NCBI GenBank assembly: GCA_017399945.1 | Contig: JAFQAQ010000004.1 | Coordinates: 1 to 64,000 of the forward strand | Source of the DNA: Clostridia bacterium | GTDB lineage: Bacteria > Bacillota > Clostridia > Christensenellales > Borkfalkiaceae | DNA: 64,000 nt | Direction: 5' to 3' | Part shown: positions 34,385-43,189 of the stretch, in pieces | How the letters are laid out: every line of letters starts with the position of its first letter | How positions within the stretch are numbered: position 1 is the stretch's first letter | Position numbers and translations under genes: made by a program | Notes under the pieces: model-generated | Told to the model about the DNA's origin: nothing | What the model saw: the letters and a program-made list of their open reading frames with translations, nothing else | Databases searched by the model: none

Positions 34385-34453
34385 TGTTTTCGTATTGACT
34401 TTAATCTGCTTTTTTGTTATAGTTTTTTTATAAGTATTTATTGGAGAAGTTTT

Positions 34454-35545
34454 ATGGATATTTCCTTAATCGATAGTAATTTTAAACCAAACGTTTTAAC
34501 CAATTGCGACGTTGAAATTGAATGGCACGCCGTTGAAGAACCTATTTTTTCTATTCACGGTGTTTATTATTCTAAACAAGACGATTGTTTTTTAAGACTT
34601 CCCGTTGACGTTGCTAGTACCGTTAACGACGGCGTTGCGTGTCTTTGCAAAAACACTGCCGGTGGTAGAATTAGGTTTTCTACCGATTCTAAGGTCGTTG
34701 CATTTCAAGTGGTAGAACCTTTTAGTTCGATTATGCAACATATGCCTATGACGGGGCAAATGGGGCTTGCCCTTTATACCGATAATAAATACGAAGGAAC
34801 TTTCGCGCCTTCTTTTAGCGATATTAAAAATTGCCAAAATAACGAGATTTCTTTTGCTAACTACCACTACACGATTTATCAAAAAGCCGACGGTGAGTTT
34901 TATGATTACGATTTATATTTTCCGCTTTATAACGGAGTTAAAAAACTTTATATCGGCGTGATAAAAGGAAGTAAGTTTAACCCACCTAAAAAATATACTT
35001 ATCAGCTTCCCGTCCTTTACTACGGCTCGTCTATAACCCAAGGGGGTTGCGCAGGTCACCCCGGAAACGATTATCAAGGACATATTTCTAGGGCGCTTGA
35101 CTGTGATTATATAAACCTTGGTTTTTCAGGTAGCGCTAGGGGCGAAGATACTATTTGTGATTATATCACCACCCTTCCACACTCGGTTTTTGTGATGGAT
35201 TACGACCATAACGCGCCCACCACTGAACATTTGGAAAAAACCCACTATGCTTTTTATAAAAGGTATAGAGAAAAATGCAAAGATACGCCAATAATCTTTT
35301 TAACTAGACCTGATTGTTGGTTTAGAAAGGTTGAAAAAGAACGTATATCCATAGTTAAAAACACCTATAAAAAGGCGATTGCCGAAGGTGATAAAAACGT
35401 TTATTTTATTCTTGGCAAAACTCTTTTTGGAAAGGACAAATTGGCTTGCACGGTAGATTCTTGCCACCCCAACGATTTAGGGTTTTATAAAATGGCTAAA
35501 AGAATAACACCTTTCGTTAAAAAGGCGCTTACGGAGAAAAAATAA
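34454..35545 (+). CDS. SGNH/GDSL-type hydrolase (first of a tandem pair)
   Basis: 363-residue esterase-like protein. An N-terminal beta-rich domain precedes an SGNH domain with the nucleophile block YYGSSITQGGCAGHPG near residue 195 and the C-terminal DSCHPNDLGF with catalytic Asp and His. No signal peptide is present, so it should be cytoplasmic and act on imported acylated sugars or similar small esters (inference). It shares clear sequence similarity throughout with the next gene, whose ATG overlaps its stop by one base. Confidence 0.87.
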   Translation: MDISLIDSNFKPNVLTNCDVEIEWHAVEEPIFSIHGVYYSKQDDCFLRLPVDVASTVNDGVACLCKNTAGGRIRFSTDSKVVAFQVVEPFSSIMQHMPMTGQMGLALYTDNKYEGTFAPSFSDIKNCQNNEISFANYHYTIYQKADGEFYDYDLYFPLYNGVKKLYIGVIKGSKFNPPKKYTYQLPVLYYGSSITQGGCAGHPGNDYQGHISRALDCDYINLGFSGSARGEDTICDYITTLPHSVFVMDYDHNAPTTEHLEKTHYAFYKRYREKCKDTPIIFLTRPDCWFRKVEKERISIVKNTYKKAIAEGDKNVYFILGKTLFGKDKLACTVDSCHPNDLGFYKMAKRITPFVKKALTEKK

Positions 35546-36702
35546 TGGGTATTGAACTTATTGATAAAAATTTTAAGCCGTGTTCTATCTCGTCGACAGA
35601 CTTAACTTGGTATAACGGTAGTGAATGCCCTTTTTCCGTTTGTGGCGTTTATTTTGATAAAGAACAAAACTCTTTTCTTCGCTATCCGTTAGAAGAAGGC
35701 AGAAAAATCGGCACGGGATATTTGGTTTATGCCGACGCTACTTGTAGTGGAAGAATACGCTTTGCAACTAATTCCGATAAAGTTGCCCTTCATATAGAAG
35801 CCAAAATTGCCGACGGCGTGTTGCCGACTGCTTCCTTTATGAATTATTACGGCGTTAGCGTTTATTGTAACGATAGGTTCGTTGGAAAAGTTATGCCTCA
35901 ACCAAAGGACGTTATAGAAGTTGCTAGTCAAAAAGGATTTGGGTTTTTTGCAGGACCAGTAACCGCAGAACTTCGCATGCAAGAATTTGCCCAAGGTAAA
36001 AATCGCGTGGTTTTTGAAGGGGAAATCAATCTTAAATCCCAAGACGATATTAAACGAATAACCTTGTTTTTGCCTTTGTATGGTGGCGTTAAACAAGTTA
36101 TGGTGGGCGTTAAAGACGGGTGCAATGTGCTAAGCCCCACCCCTTATAAGTATGATAAATACGTTGCTTTTTACGGCTCGTCGGTTACCCAAGGCGGTTG
36201 TTGTTCTCGCCCCGGTCTTGATTATATAAGTTGGCTTTCTAGAATGCTTGATACCGACGTTTATAATTTTGGACTTACTGGTTCAGCCAAGGGAGAAAAA
36301 GCTGCTTGTGAGTTTTTGGCAAAATTAGACCCTTCGGTTTATTTTATTGATTACGACCACAACTCAGAAACCCCCGAAACTCTTGAACAAACCCATTACC
36401 CTTTATATCAAACCATTAGAAAGGCTAGACCTAACACCCCTATCGTGTTCGCATCAAGGGTGGGCGCTGGATTTTTTCCCGACGAGTACCAACAAAGGAT
36501 AGAAGTTATTAAAAATACGGTGGAAAAAGCAAAACAAAACGGAGATAACAACGTTTATTTTATAGACGGTTCTAAAATATTCCCGCCTGAAATTGAAGGT
36601 GACTGCACGATTGACTGTTGCCACCCCAACGATTTAGGGTTTAAGCTTATGGCAGACGCTTTCTACCCCACCTTAAAAGAAATTTTAGATAAAACCTTAT
36701 AA
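35545..36702 (+). CDS. SGNH/GDSL-type hydrolase (second of a tandem pair)
   Basis: 385-residue paralogue of the preceding gene with the same domain order: nucleophile block FYGSSVTQGGCCSRPG and catalytic DCCHPNDLGF. DYDHNSETPETLEQTHY matches DYDHNAPTTEHLEKTHY in the partner. About 20 extra residues are spread over the N-terminal domain. The pair is co-transcribed (TAATG overlap) and ends at a strong terminator. Different substrate preferences are likely but not visible. Confidence 0.87.
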   Translation: MGIELIDKNFKPCSISSTDLTWYNGSECPFSVCGVYFDKEQNSFLRYPLEEGRKIGTGYLVYADATCSGRIRFATNSDKVALHIEAKIADGVLPTASFMNYYGVSVYCNDRFVGKVMPQPKDVIEVASQKGFGFFAGPVTAELRMQEFAQGKNRVVFEGEINLKSQDDIKRITLFLPLYGGVKQVMVGVKDGCNVLSPTPYKYDKYVAFYGSSVTQGGCCSRPGLDYISWLSRMLDTDVYNFGLTGSAKGEKAACEFLAKLDPSVYFIDYDHNSETPETLEQTHYPLYQTIRKARPNTPIVFASRVGAGFFPDEYQQRIEVIKNTVEKAKQNGDNNVYFIDGSKIFPPEIEGDCTIDCCHPNDLGFKLMADAFYPTLKEILDKTL

Positions 36703-36705
36703 ATT

Positions 36706-36732
36706 AAAAGACGCAAAAAAATTGCGTCTTTT
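36706..36732. terminator. Bidirectional terminator after the SGNH pair
   Basis: 11-bp stem AAAAGACGCAA/TTGCGTCTTTT, 5-nt loop. Shared by the leftward LysM gene. Confidence 0.85.
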
Positions 36733-36734
36733 TT

Positions 36735-37016
36735 TTAATACCATATTTTAAGCCCGTAAAATAGATAGTCCGTTTGATTTTTTTCTATTATTTCACTTTC
36801 TAGTACGCCTAGTTTTTTTGCCACCGTTTTTAAGTTTTCATGCGGGGCGACGGTATAAGTTTTTCCCTGCATTTTGTTGATTATAACTATCTGTCCTTCA
36901 TATAACTCTTCTTTTAAGTTATTGTCTTTTATAAACCTTGATATGGGTATATCGTGTTTTAAGCACACGCTAGTTATTAAGTCCCCTTTTTGCACCCTAT
37001 AAAAAATCTTTTCCAT
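36735..37016 (-). CDS. Small LysM-domain protein
   Basis: 93-residue protein made of two LysM-like repeats: YRVQKGDLITSVCLKHDI and YTVAPHENLKTVAKKLGV, each followed by the typical second helix. LysM binds peptidoglycan or chitin-like glycans. There is no signal peptide, so it may act inside the cell or the forespore, as several spore-coat LysM proteins do (inference). It sits convergent to the SGNH pair and divergent from the SpoVB-like gene. Confidence 0.82.
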   Translation of the reverse strand: MEKIFYRVQKGDLITSVCLKHDIPISRFIKDNNLKEELYEGQIVIINKMQGKTYTVAPHENLKTVAKKLGVLESEIIEKNQTDYLFYGLKIWY

Positions 37017-37079
37017 ACCAATATTATATTTATGCTTTTTGTCGAATAGAATTAAAAAAACGGGTTATGGAGTTGGACT

Positions 37080-38600
37080 TTGAAAGGTTTTTTTAAGACG
37101 GTGGCTATCGTTACCGTGTTTTCTATAAGCGAAAAGTTTTTGGGGTTTTTGTATAGAATTTTTCTTTCGCATTCTATCGGCGCAGAAGGGATAGGCATTT
37201 ATCAAGTTGCTCTTTCGGTTTTCGGGTTGTTGTTTACCCTTTGTTGTTCGGGCGTTCCCGTGACCGTTAGTAGACTTATGACAAAATACAAGACCTCCGA
37301 CGACAAAAATAAGGTGGCTAAACTTATATCGGCAGGTCTTGCGCTATCGCTTTTTTGCGCCGTGGTTATTTGCGCACTCGTATTTTTACTTGGGGATAAC
37401 CTTGGGTTTTTGTTTGCCGATAAAAGAAGTTTTTCGGTTTTTAAAATTATTATTCCCGGACTGATTTTCACTTCCGTTTACTCGGTTTTACGCGGAGTGT
37501 TTTGGGGTAATAAAGACTTTTTGCCGTATAGTATAATTGAACTTTTAGAGGAAGTTTGTATGATTATATTCGGCGTTATACTAATTTGTTTTGCTAGCGA
37601 CGTTACTTCGGGCGCAACTAACGCCGGCATTGCAGTTTTAATTTCCTACCTTTTTTCTTTTACGCTTGGCGTAATAGTTTTCTTTTTAAGAAAAAACCGT
37701 ATAGTAAACCCAAAAGGACAATTTAGTCCACTCTTAAAATCGGCAGTACCTATAACGGCTATGCGAACGGCAAATTCGCTTGCAGTTTCCTTGGTTTCTA
37801 TCATATTACCAATAAGGCTTGTGGCAAGTGGTCTTACAAAATCGCAGGCTATGAGCGCTTTTGGTGCGGCAGTAGGTCAAGCACTGCCCGTGCTATTTAT
37901 TCCTACTAATCTTATAAGTTCTTTTACCCTAGTTCTTATACCCGAAATATCCGAAAATTTTTATGCTAAAAAGCATTTTTATCTTAAACGAGACGTGGAA
38001 AAAGCAATTAAAACTGCTTGTATAAGTTCTCTTATCTTCGTGCCCTTATTCGCCGTGTGTGGCGACGAAATTGGCGTTACCCTTTTTGGTAGCGCTTTGG
38101 GGGGCGAGTATCTTAGCGCTTCTTGTTTTTTGGTTACCTTTATGAGTCTTTCTTCTATTACTACGGGAATACTTAATTCTATGGGGCTAGAAACCAAAAC
38201 TCTTATCTATTACGCTATAAGCGGTGTGGTTATGCTCGGTTGTATTTGGGTTTTACCTGCTTTTTGCGGGGTGTATTCACTACTTATCGGTTTTGGGTTT
38301 ATTTACCTTGTAACCACACTTCTTAACCTTAGATTAATCAATAAAAACTGCGTGCAAAAACCCAAGTACGTAGGTTTTATGGTAAAGGGTTTTTTACTTG
38401 CTATTCCCTGTATAATTTTTGGGTTTTTAATTAAAAAGCTAGTTATTTTAGCGCTAGGAAACTTTTTTACTTTGGTGGTTTGTGGAATATTGACGGTTGG
38501 TTTTTATCTTGCGCTTATGGTTGGGTTTAACCTTATCAACTTTGAAATAAACCTTTCTAAATTAAAATCGTTTATAAAAATAAAAAAACCAACCACATAG
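37080..38600 (+). CDS. SpoVB-like lipid/polysaccharide flippase (MOP superfamily)
   Basis: 506-residue membrane protein with about 14 hydrophobic segments, of the MATE-like MOP superfamily. The N-terminal SEKFLGFLYRIFLSHSIGAE matches SpoVB/PST flippases, which move lipid-linked wall or polysaccharide precursors across the membrane. It starts with TTG at 37080, preceded by GGAG at 7 nt. The stop codon lies inside the terminator stem (38585-38609). SpoVB itself is a spore-cortex gene, but close relatives have other cargo. Confidence 0.88.
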   Translation: MKGFFKTVAIVTVFSISEKFLGFLYRIFLSHSIGAEGIGIYQVALSVFGLLFTLCCSGVPVTVSRLMTKYKTSDDKNKVAKLISAGLALSLFCAVVICALVFLLGDNLGFLFADKRSFSVFKIIIPGLIFTSVYSVLRGVFWGNKDFLPYSIIELLEEVCMIIFGVILICFASDVTSGATNAGIAVLISYLFSFTLGVIVFFLRKNRIVNPKGQFSPLLKSAVPITAMRTANSLAVSLVSIILPIRLVASGLTKSQAMSAFGAAVGQALPVLFIPTNLISSFTLVLIPEISENFYAKKHFYLKRDVEKAIKTACISSLIFVPLFAVCGDEIGVTLFGSALGGEYLSASCFLVTFMSLSSITTGILNSMGLETKTLIYYAISGVVMLGCIWVLPAFCGVYSLLIGFGFIYLVTTLLNLRLINKNCVQKPKYVGFMVKGFLLAIPCIIFGFLIKKLVILALGNFFTLVVCGILTVGFYLALMVGFNLINFEINLSKLKSFIKIKKPTT

Positions 38601-38609
38601 GTTGGTTTT
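38585..38609 (+). terminator. Terminator overlapping the flippase stop codon
   Basis: 10-bp stem AAAACCAACC/GGTTGGTTTT with loop ACATA; the TAG stop (38598-38600) spans the loop/stem edge. Confidence 0.8.
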
Positions 38610-38616
38610 TTGTTTA

Positions 38617-39279
38617 TCAATATAAATGAAATTTGTGTTTGGGTAAAATCTTTCTAAGCGTAAGCATAAGCAAGATTGAAATTACTGCGTTGATTGCAAC
38701 TACCAAAAGTTTGGTTGGCAATAAAACAAGTAAACTTTCAAAAGTCATACTATACATTAACGAAAGTCCCAAGGTGTTTACCAAGAAAGAGTTAAAGATA
38801 AAACATAAAATAAAGGAAATAATAGCGGTTATTATTTGGTTTATTCTAAGATTATTAAAAAGCACGCCCGGAATAAAGCCCCAAAGTCCCGTACCTATGC
38901 CGATTATTGGGTTATACGCACCAAAAGGAGCAACTATTCCACAAATAAGATCGCCAATAAACGCAGATGCGAATCCAAGACCACTGCCTAACATATATCC
39001 CGATAAAAACCCTACCGTTGCAACCAACGAAATTTGTAATACGTCGCTTACCTTTATGGTGTAATAGTTTGCCAAAAAACATAATGCGGACATCACTGCC
39101 GTATATACTATTTTTTGGGTGGGACTAAGATTGTTTCGTCTGTTCTTTTGCAATAAAGTTACAACGACTATTATTGCAATTACAACGAAAAGCGCAAGGT
39201 AATAATACCATCTTTTTTGCAAGTTGCCGAATATCTTGGCAAAGTCAAACGCTGTAACGGAAGCTAGTAAATTTTCCAT
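38617..39279 (-). CDS. folT: Folate ECF transporter S component FolT-like
   Basis: 220-residue membrane protein with about six to seven hydrophobic segments of the ECF substrate-binding (S) type. It shows SGYMLGSGLGFASAFIGDL and GIGTGLWGFIPGVLF, usual for folate-type S components, which work with shared EcfA/T subunits encoded elsewhere. The tetrahydrofolate riboswitch upstream fixes folate as the likely substrate. A ribosome site lies 9 nt before the ATG within the riboswitch expression platform. The first segment is longer than in most S components. Confidence 0.88.
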   Translation of the reverse strand: MENLLASVTAFDFAKIFGNLQKRWYYYLALFVVIAIIVVVTLLQKNRRNNLSPTQKIVYTAVMSALCFLANYYTIKVSDVLQISLVATVGFLSGYMLGSGLGFASAFIGDLICGIVAPFGAYNPIIGIGTGLWGFIPGVLFNNLRINQIITAIISFILCFIFNSFLVNTLGLSLMYSMTFESLLVLLPTKLLVVAINAVISILLMLTLRKILPKHKFHLY

Positions 39280-39287
39280 TAAAAAAA

Positions 39288-39440
39288 TCTCCCAAACGAT
39301 AATTTAGAGAGACCGATAGAATTTTTTGTGCAAGGCACGTTAAAATAATAGCGGACGCGCAAAGATACCGCAGGTTAACCTTTCGTTTGCAAACGACATC
39401 CCATTTTGCAACACTTTACGCATCTTTGCTACTCTATGTT
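39288..39440 (-). ncRNA. Tetrahydrofolate riboswitch (folT leader)
   Basis: The minus-strand leader has the class hallmarks in order: GAGTAG opening stem (about 39430), GCGTAAAGTG, GGGATGTCGTTTG, CGAAAGGTTAACCTGCGG, and the closing GCGTCCGCTATT (about 39347). The platform holds a TCTCTC/GGGAGA stem (to 39288-39293) that covers the folT ribosome site and is followed by seven T. The structure can therefore block translation, transcription or both when folate is bound. Confidence 0.9.
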
Positions 39441-39443
39441 TTT

Positions 39444-39472
39444 ATAATACCAAAAAAAACCTTCGTAGTCAA
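39444..39472 (-). promoter_or_regulatory. Promoter of the folT riboswitch transcript
   Basis: On the minus strand TTGACT (39467-39472), 17-nt spacer, TATTAT (39444-39449). Confidence 0.75.
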
Positions 39473-39514
39473 CAAAAGCAGTATATTTTTACGTAATTAT
39501 TGCATACTTTTGGT

Positions 39515-40201
39515 ATGGCTAATACTTTTATAAGAACAACTATTATTTTTACCGTTCTGGTGGTAGTAATTCGTCTTATGGGAAAACGGCAAATAGGCGA
39601 AATGCAACCTTATGAGTTTATAGTTACCCTTATTATTGCCGACCTTGCGTGCGTGCCTATGGCAGACGTTTCTATTCCGTTAGTTTACGGTATAGTTGCA
39701 GTGCTTACACTTTTCGTGTTGCATCAACTTATTTCTCTCATTGAACACGGCGGAGATTTTTTTAAGAAGATTTTGTCTGGAAAACCAAGCGTAGTTATCA
39801 ATAAACAAGGGGTTGATTTAAAAGAACTTAAACGTAATAATATGGACGTGGGTGATTTAATTGAATCTATGCGTTCTGCCGGATATTTTTCGCTCGACCA
39901 ATTAGATTACGCTATTTTTGAGTCCAACGGAAAACTTTCCGCCCTAGAAAATCCAAACGCCGATAAAAGTTCGGTTTCTATTCCCGTAATTATTGTAGAC
40001 GACGGCAAGATAGTTCAAAAAAATTGTGAACTTTTAAGCACCACTGAAAAACAAGTTAAAGATTTTTTACTTTCTTTTGGGTGTTCGGTTAAAAATACCG
40101 AAGTGCTTACGATTGACGGAAACGGAAAGGCTTATCTTAAAGCTAAAAACGATAAGTTTAGGCTTGCTAGTTTTTCTTTTTCAAAGGAGTGCAAATGGTA
40201 A
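39515..40201 (+). CDS. YetF/DUF421 family membrane protein
   Basis: 228-residue protein with three N-terminal hydrophobic segments followed by a cytoplasmic domain: VIRLMGKRQIGEMQPYEFIV near the first segments and later GDLIESMRSAGYFSLDQLDY, the DUF421/YetF pattern. The role is unknown; family members are common in spore formers. ATG 39515 is preferred over a TTG 15 nt upstream. No clear Shine-Dalgarno exists; a CATACT lies 6 nt before the ATG, a possible leaderless start but without a good -35. It overlaps the DUF4363 gene by 7 bp. Confidence 0.88.
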   Translation: MANTFIRTTIIFTVLVVVIRLMGKRQIGEMQPYEFIVTLIIADLACVPMADVSIPLVYGIVAVLTLFVLHQLISLIEHGGDFFKKILSGKPSVVINKQGVDLKELKRNNMDVGDLIESMRSAGYFSLDQLDYAIFESNGKLSALENPNADKSSVSIPVIIVDDGKIVQKNCELLSTTEKQVKDFLLSFGCSVKNTEVLTIDGNGKAYLKAKNDKFRLASFSFSKECKW

Positions 40202-40572
40202 AAAGTACTCTTTCTATGGTTATAGTTGCCCTTTTAATTGCTTTTGCCTGTTTTTGGGAGAATAATTACATTAAAAATAGTTTCAAAGATTTTGGCGACG
40301 CTATTGAAATTACCTATCAAAAAGTGGAAAACCAAACGGCTAGTAAAGACGACGTTTACGCCCTACAAAAAAATTGGCTTTCTAAAAAAAAGTGTTTACA
40401 CACGGTCGTTCCACATACCGAAATCAAGGAAATTGACCTTTGGCTAAGCGAAACCGTTATGCTAGTTGATAAAAAAGAGTGGACGGACGCTCTTTCTAAA
40501 CTTGAAGTATTAAAAGAGCTTGCCGAACAAATTCCTAAAACGTTTAGTTTGCTACCAGAGAATATTTTATAA
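40195..40572 (+). CDS. DUF4363 family protein
   Basis: 125-residue protein with one N-terminal membrane segment (about residues 5-22) and an outward helical domain, matching the DUF4363 pattern. Family members usually accompany YetF proteins, as here, so the two probably form a complex (inference). The start at 40195 has AGGAG at 5 nt inside the yetF end. Confidence 0.78.
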   Translation: MVKSTLSMVIVALLIAFACFWENNYIKNSFKDFGDAIEITYQKVENQTASKDDVYALQKNWLSKKKCLHTVVPHTEIKEIDLWLSETVMLVDKKEWTDALSKLEVLKELAEQIPKTFSLLPENIL

Positions 40573-40586
40573 AATGAAACTTTCCA

Positions 40587-40615
40587 TTGACAAGGATTGT
40601 TTATAGTGCTAAAAT
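40587..40615 (+). promoter_or_regulatory. Promoter of nagA
   Basis: TTGACA (40587-40592), 17-nt spacer ending TGC, TAAAAT (40610-40615). Confidence 0.75.
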
Positions 40616-40648
40616 TGTAGGGAAATATATATTTTTTGGAGAGTTATT

Positions 40649-41800
40649 ATGAAAGGCTTTAAGAATGTTTGTGCATACGTTGAAGGTCAAGGCATCGTTC
40701 TTACTAACATCGGTATTGAAAATGGCAAAATTGCCTATATCGGTCAAGACGACAGCAAAATTACCGACGTTATTCCCGTTGAAAACGGTCAAATCGTCGT
40801 TCCCGGTTTTATAGACGAACATATTCACGGCGCTGCTGGTAGCGACGCTATGGATGGTACGGTGGACGCTTTATCTACTATTGCAAACGCAGTTGCAAGC
40901 GAAGGTACTACGGGTTTTTTAGCAACTACTATGACTCAAAGTCCTGAAAACATTTCTAAGGCTATGTCTGCCGTTAAAGATTATATGGCAATGGATAGTC
41001 AAAAAGGCGCTAAGGTTTTGGGTATTCATCTTGAAGGTCCGTTTATTTCGGTTAAACATATCGGCGCGCAACCCTTAGAATACGTTGCAAACCCTTCTAT
41101 CGAAGTGTTCGACGATTATTATAAAAAGAGTGGAAACGCTATCAAAATCGTTAGTCTTGCACCAGAAGTTGAGGGCGCAAGTCAACTAGTTAGTCACCTT
41201 AATGATTTAGGCGTGGTCGCTTCTGCCGGACACACGGATGCTGGTTATAAAGATATCGAAAAGGCTATTTCCTTAGGTTTATCTAACGTTACACATACCT
41301 ATAACGCACAAAAAGGTCTTCATCACAGGGACGTTGGCGTTGTTGGTAGCGCAATGCTTTTCGATAGTTTAAATAGTGAAGCTATTTGCGATTTAGTGCA
41401 TCTTAGCGCTCCTGCAATTAAACTTTTGATTAAAAATAAACCCCACGATAAGTTTACACTTATTACCGATAGTATGCGCGCTAAACATTTACCAGACGGT
41501 ATTAGTGAACTAGGTGGTCAGACGGTTATCGTTAAGGACGGCGAAGCGCGTTTAGAAAACGGAACGCTTGCCGGCAGTATTCTAAAAATGAACGACGCCG
41601 TTAAAAACTTAGTATTAAAACTAGACGTTCCTTTTGCCGATGCAATTGATTTTGCAACTATTAACCCTGCTAAAAATCTTAAATTAGACGATAAAATCGG
41701 TTCTATTAAAGTTGGTAAAAACGCTGACTTTGCCGTGCTTGACGGCGAGTTTAACGTTATTAAAACGTTTAGAGACGGCAACCTTATCTTTTCTAAATAA
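40649..41800 (+). CDS. nagA: N-acetylglucosamine-6-phosphate deacetylase
   Basis: 383-residue metal hydrolase that deacetylates GlcNAc-6-P in amino-sugar use and cell-wall recycling. The metal/active-site blocks are FIDEHIHGAAGSDAMDG, HLEGPFIS, SAGHTDAGY, THTYNAQKGLHHRD and ITDSMRA. The start has GGAG at 7 nt. No nagB is adjacent; the gene stands alone with its own promoter and terminator. Confidence 0.95.
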   Translation: MKGFKNVCAYVEGQGIVLTNIGIENGKIAYIGQDDSKITDVIPVENGQIVVPGFIDEHIHGAAGSDAMDGTVDALSTIANAVASEGTTGFLATTMTQSPENISKAMSAVKDYMAMDSQKGAKVLGIHLEGPFISVKHIGAQPLEYVANPSIEVFDDYYKKSGNAIKIVSLAPEVEGASQLVSHLNDLGVVASAGHTDAGYKDIEKAISLGLSNVTHTYNAQKGLHHRDVGVVGSAMLFDSLNSEAICDLVHLSAPAIKLLIKNKPHDKFTLITDSMRAKHLPDGISELGGQTVIVKDGEARLENGTLAGSILKMNDAVKNLVLKLDVPFADAIDFATINPAKNLKLDDKIGSIKVGKNADFAVLDGEFNVIKTFRDGNLIFSK

Positions 41801-41814
41801 TTAATTATAATACT

Positions 41815-41842
41815 AACGCCCCAAGCAATCGCTTGGGGCGTT
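41815..41842. terminator. Bidirectional terminator nagA/queH
   Basis: Perfect 12-bp GC-rich stem AACGCCCCAAGC/GCTTGGGGCGTT, 4-nt loop, T-run on plus. Confidence 0.9.
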
Positions 41843-41853
41843 TTGTTTTTGTT

Positions 41854-42453
41854 TTAAGGGTTAAGTCTTTTTGAAAACTCGCAACCACAATAGTTTTGTC
41901 TATATAAATCAAGTTCTTTTGAAAGTTCAACGCTTCTTTGATATCCGCCTTTTTTCTTAAAATCACTAGCAAGATATTTTACGCCTACTTGCTCTTCGAG
42001 TTGTTTACCAAGTTGGTTTAACCTCGTTGCGTCTTTAAGCGGGCTTACCGTCAAGGTGGTTGCAAAAAGGTCGAATCCAAGTATTTTTGCTTTTTTGGCA
42101 GTTTTGTTTAGCCTTAGTTTATAACACTCGGTACACCTACTGCCACCTTCTATTTGTTGTTCTAATCCTTTGGCGATATCGTAAAATTCGCTGGGGTTAT
42201 AATCTTCTATTATGCACTCTAAAAAAAACCTTTCGGCAAGGCGAACTAACTCGTTTGCCCTTAGCGAATATTCTTCTAACCCGTCCATATTAGGATTATA
42301 AAAATATAAGGTTAAATCAAAATGGTCTTTTATACGCTCTATTACCGAAGAGGCGCAAGGGGCGCAGCAAGCATGGAGTAAAAGACGGGGTTTTTGCCCT
42401 TTGGCTTGGTATTCGGCAATGGTTTTTTCCATTATTCTGTTATAGTTTTCCAT
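41854..42453 (-). CDS. queH: Epoxyqueuosine reductase QueH
   Basis: 199-residue enzyme for the last step of tRNA queuosine synthesis, reduction of epoxyqueuosine. The Cys motifs are LLLHACCAPCASSV at the N-terminus, CTECYKLRL in the middle and NYCGCEFSKR at the end, which together match the QueH metal and Fe-S site. Its ATG overlaps the stop of the upstream peptidase by one base. It is the last gene of the cpsD-cpsB-S51-queH run. Confidence 0.93.
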   Translation of the reverse strand: MENYNRIMEKTIAEYQAKGQKPRLLLHACCAPCASSVIERIKDHFDLTLYFYNPNMDGLEEYSLRANELVRLAERFFLECIIEDYNPSEFYDIAKGLEQQIEGGSRCTECYKLRLNKTAKKAKILGFDLFATTLTVSPLKDATRLNQLGKQLEEQVGVKYLASDFKKKGGYQRSVELSKELDLYRQNYCGCEFSKRLNP

Positions 42454-43151
42454 TAAATTTCCTTTTTAGTTATTTGCCCGTTTTGGTTAGTTAATAGATA
42501 CGCTTTTCCACCTGACGAGATTGATTTTATTAGTTTTCCGTCCACGAACTCTAACGCGCAATCGTTTTCTATGGCGTATGCGCTTGGGATATTATATTTT
42601 TGCATATTATAACAAAAATCTTTTTCACGCTCGTTAAAATGTGGACAACACGTTCCTTCTAGCACGCCTAAACCTTTTTCCATAACGTAATCGTTCCCTT
42701 TGCCACGCATAATCTCGTAATCGGTATACATATCCTTAAACCAACATATCGCGCCGGCTGAAAGTCCACATATAATTTTGCCTTGTTCGTAAGCGTCTAT
42801 AAGCATTTTATCTAGACCTACTTCACGCCATTTTTCTAGCATAAACATAGTGTCGCCACCACCTATATAAATGCAGTCTGCGTTGTCTATTTTACTTTTT
42901 ACGTGTTCTACGTTCATTTCACCGTATACCAAAAGGGCAACTTCTGCTTTTATATCGAAAACAGAAGTATAAGTTTTTCTAAAACTGTTAAAATACGGCA
43001 TTGAGTCGTGAGATGCAGTGCCTATAAAAAGTGCGTTTGCTCTTTTTTCACCCGCATATTCCTTTGCTAAATTTGCAACGTATTCGTCAATTTTTAGGGT
43101 GGTTTTATTTTTTATTTCGCCACCGCCGATTGCTATTATTCGTTTTTGCAT
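42453..43151 (-). CDS. Peptidase S51 (dipeptidase E/cyanophycinase-like)
   Basis: 232-residue serine peptidase of the class-I-glutaminase-like fold. The nucleophile Ser is in GLSAGAICWFKD near residue 130. The N-terminal GGGEI loop and CIYIGGGDTMFML block are typical. Family members cut N-terminal Asp dipeptides; the substrate here is unknown. It is linked to queH by a TAATG overlap. Confidence 0.9.
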   Translation of the reverse strand: MQKRIIAIGGGEIKNKTTLKIDEYVANLAKEYAGEKRANALFIGTASHDSMPYFNSFRKTYTSVFDIKAEVALLVYGEMNVEHVKSKIDNADCIYIGGGDTMFMLEKWREVGLDKMLIDAYEQGKIICGLSAGAICWFKDMYTDYEIMRGKGNDYVMEKGLGVLEGTCCPHFNEREKDFCYNMQKYNIPSAYAIENDCALEFVDGKLIKSISSGGKAYLLTNQNGQITKKEI

Positions 43152-43189
43152 TGGTGATAATTCTCCGTAAAAAAGGTCAGACGAAACGT

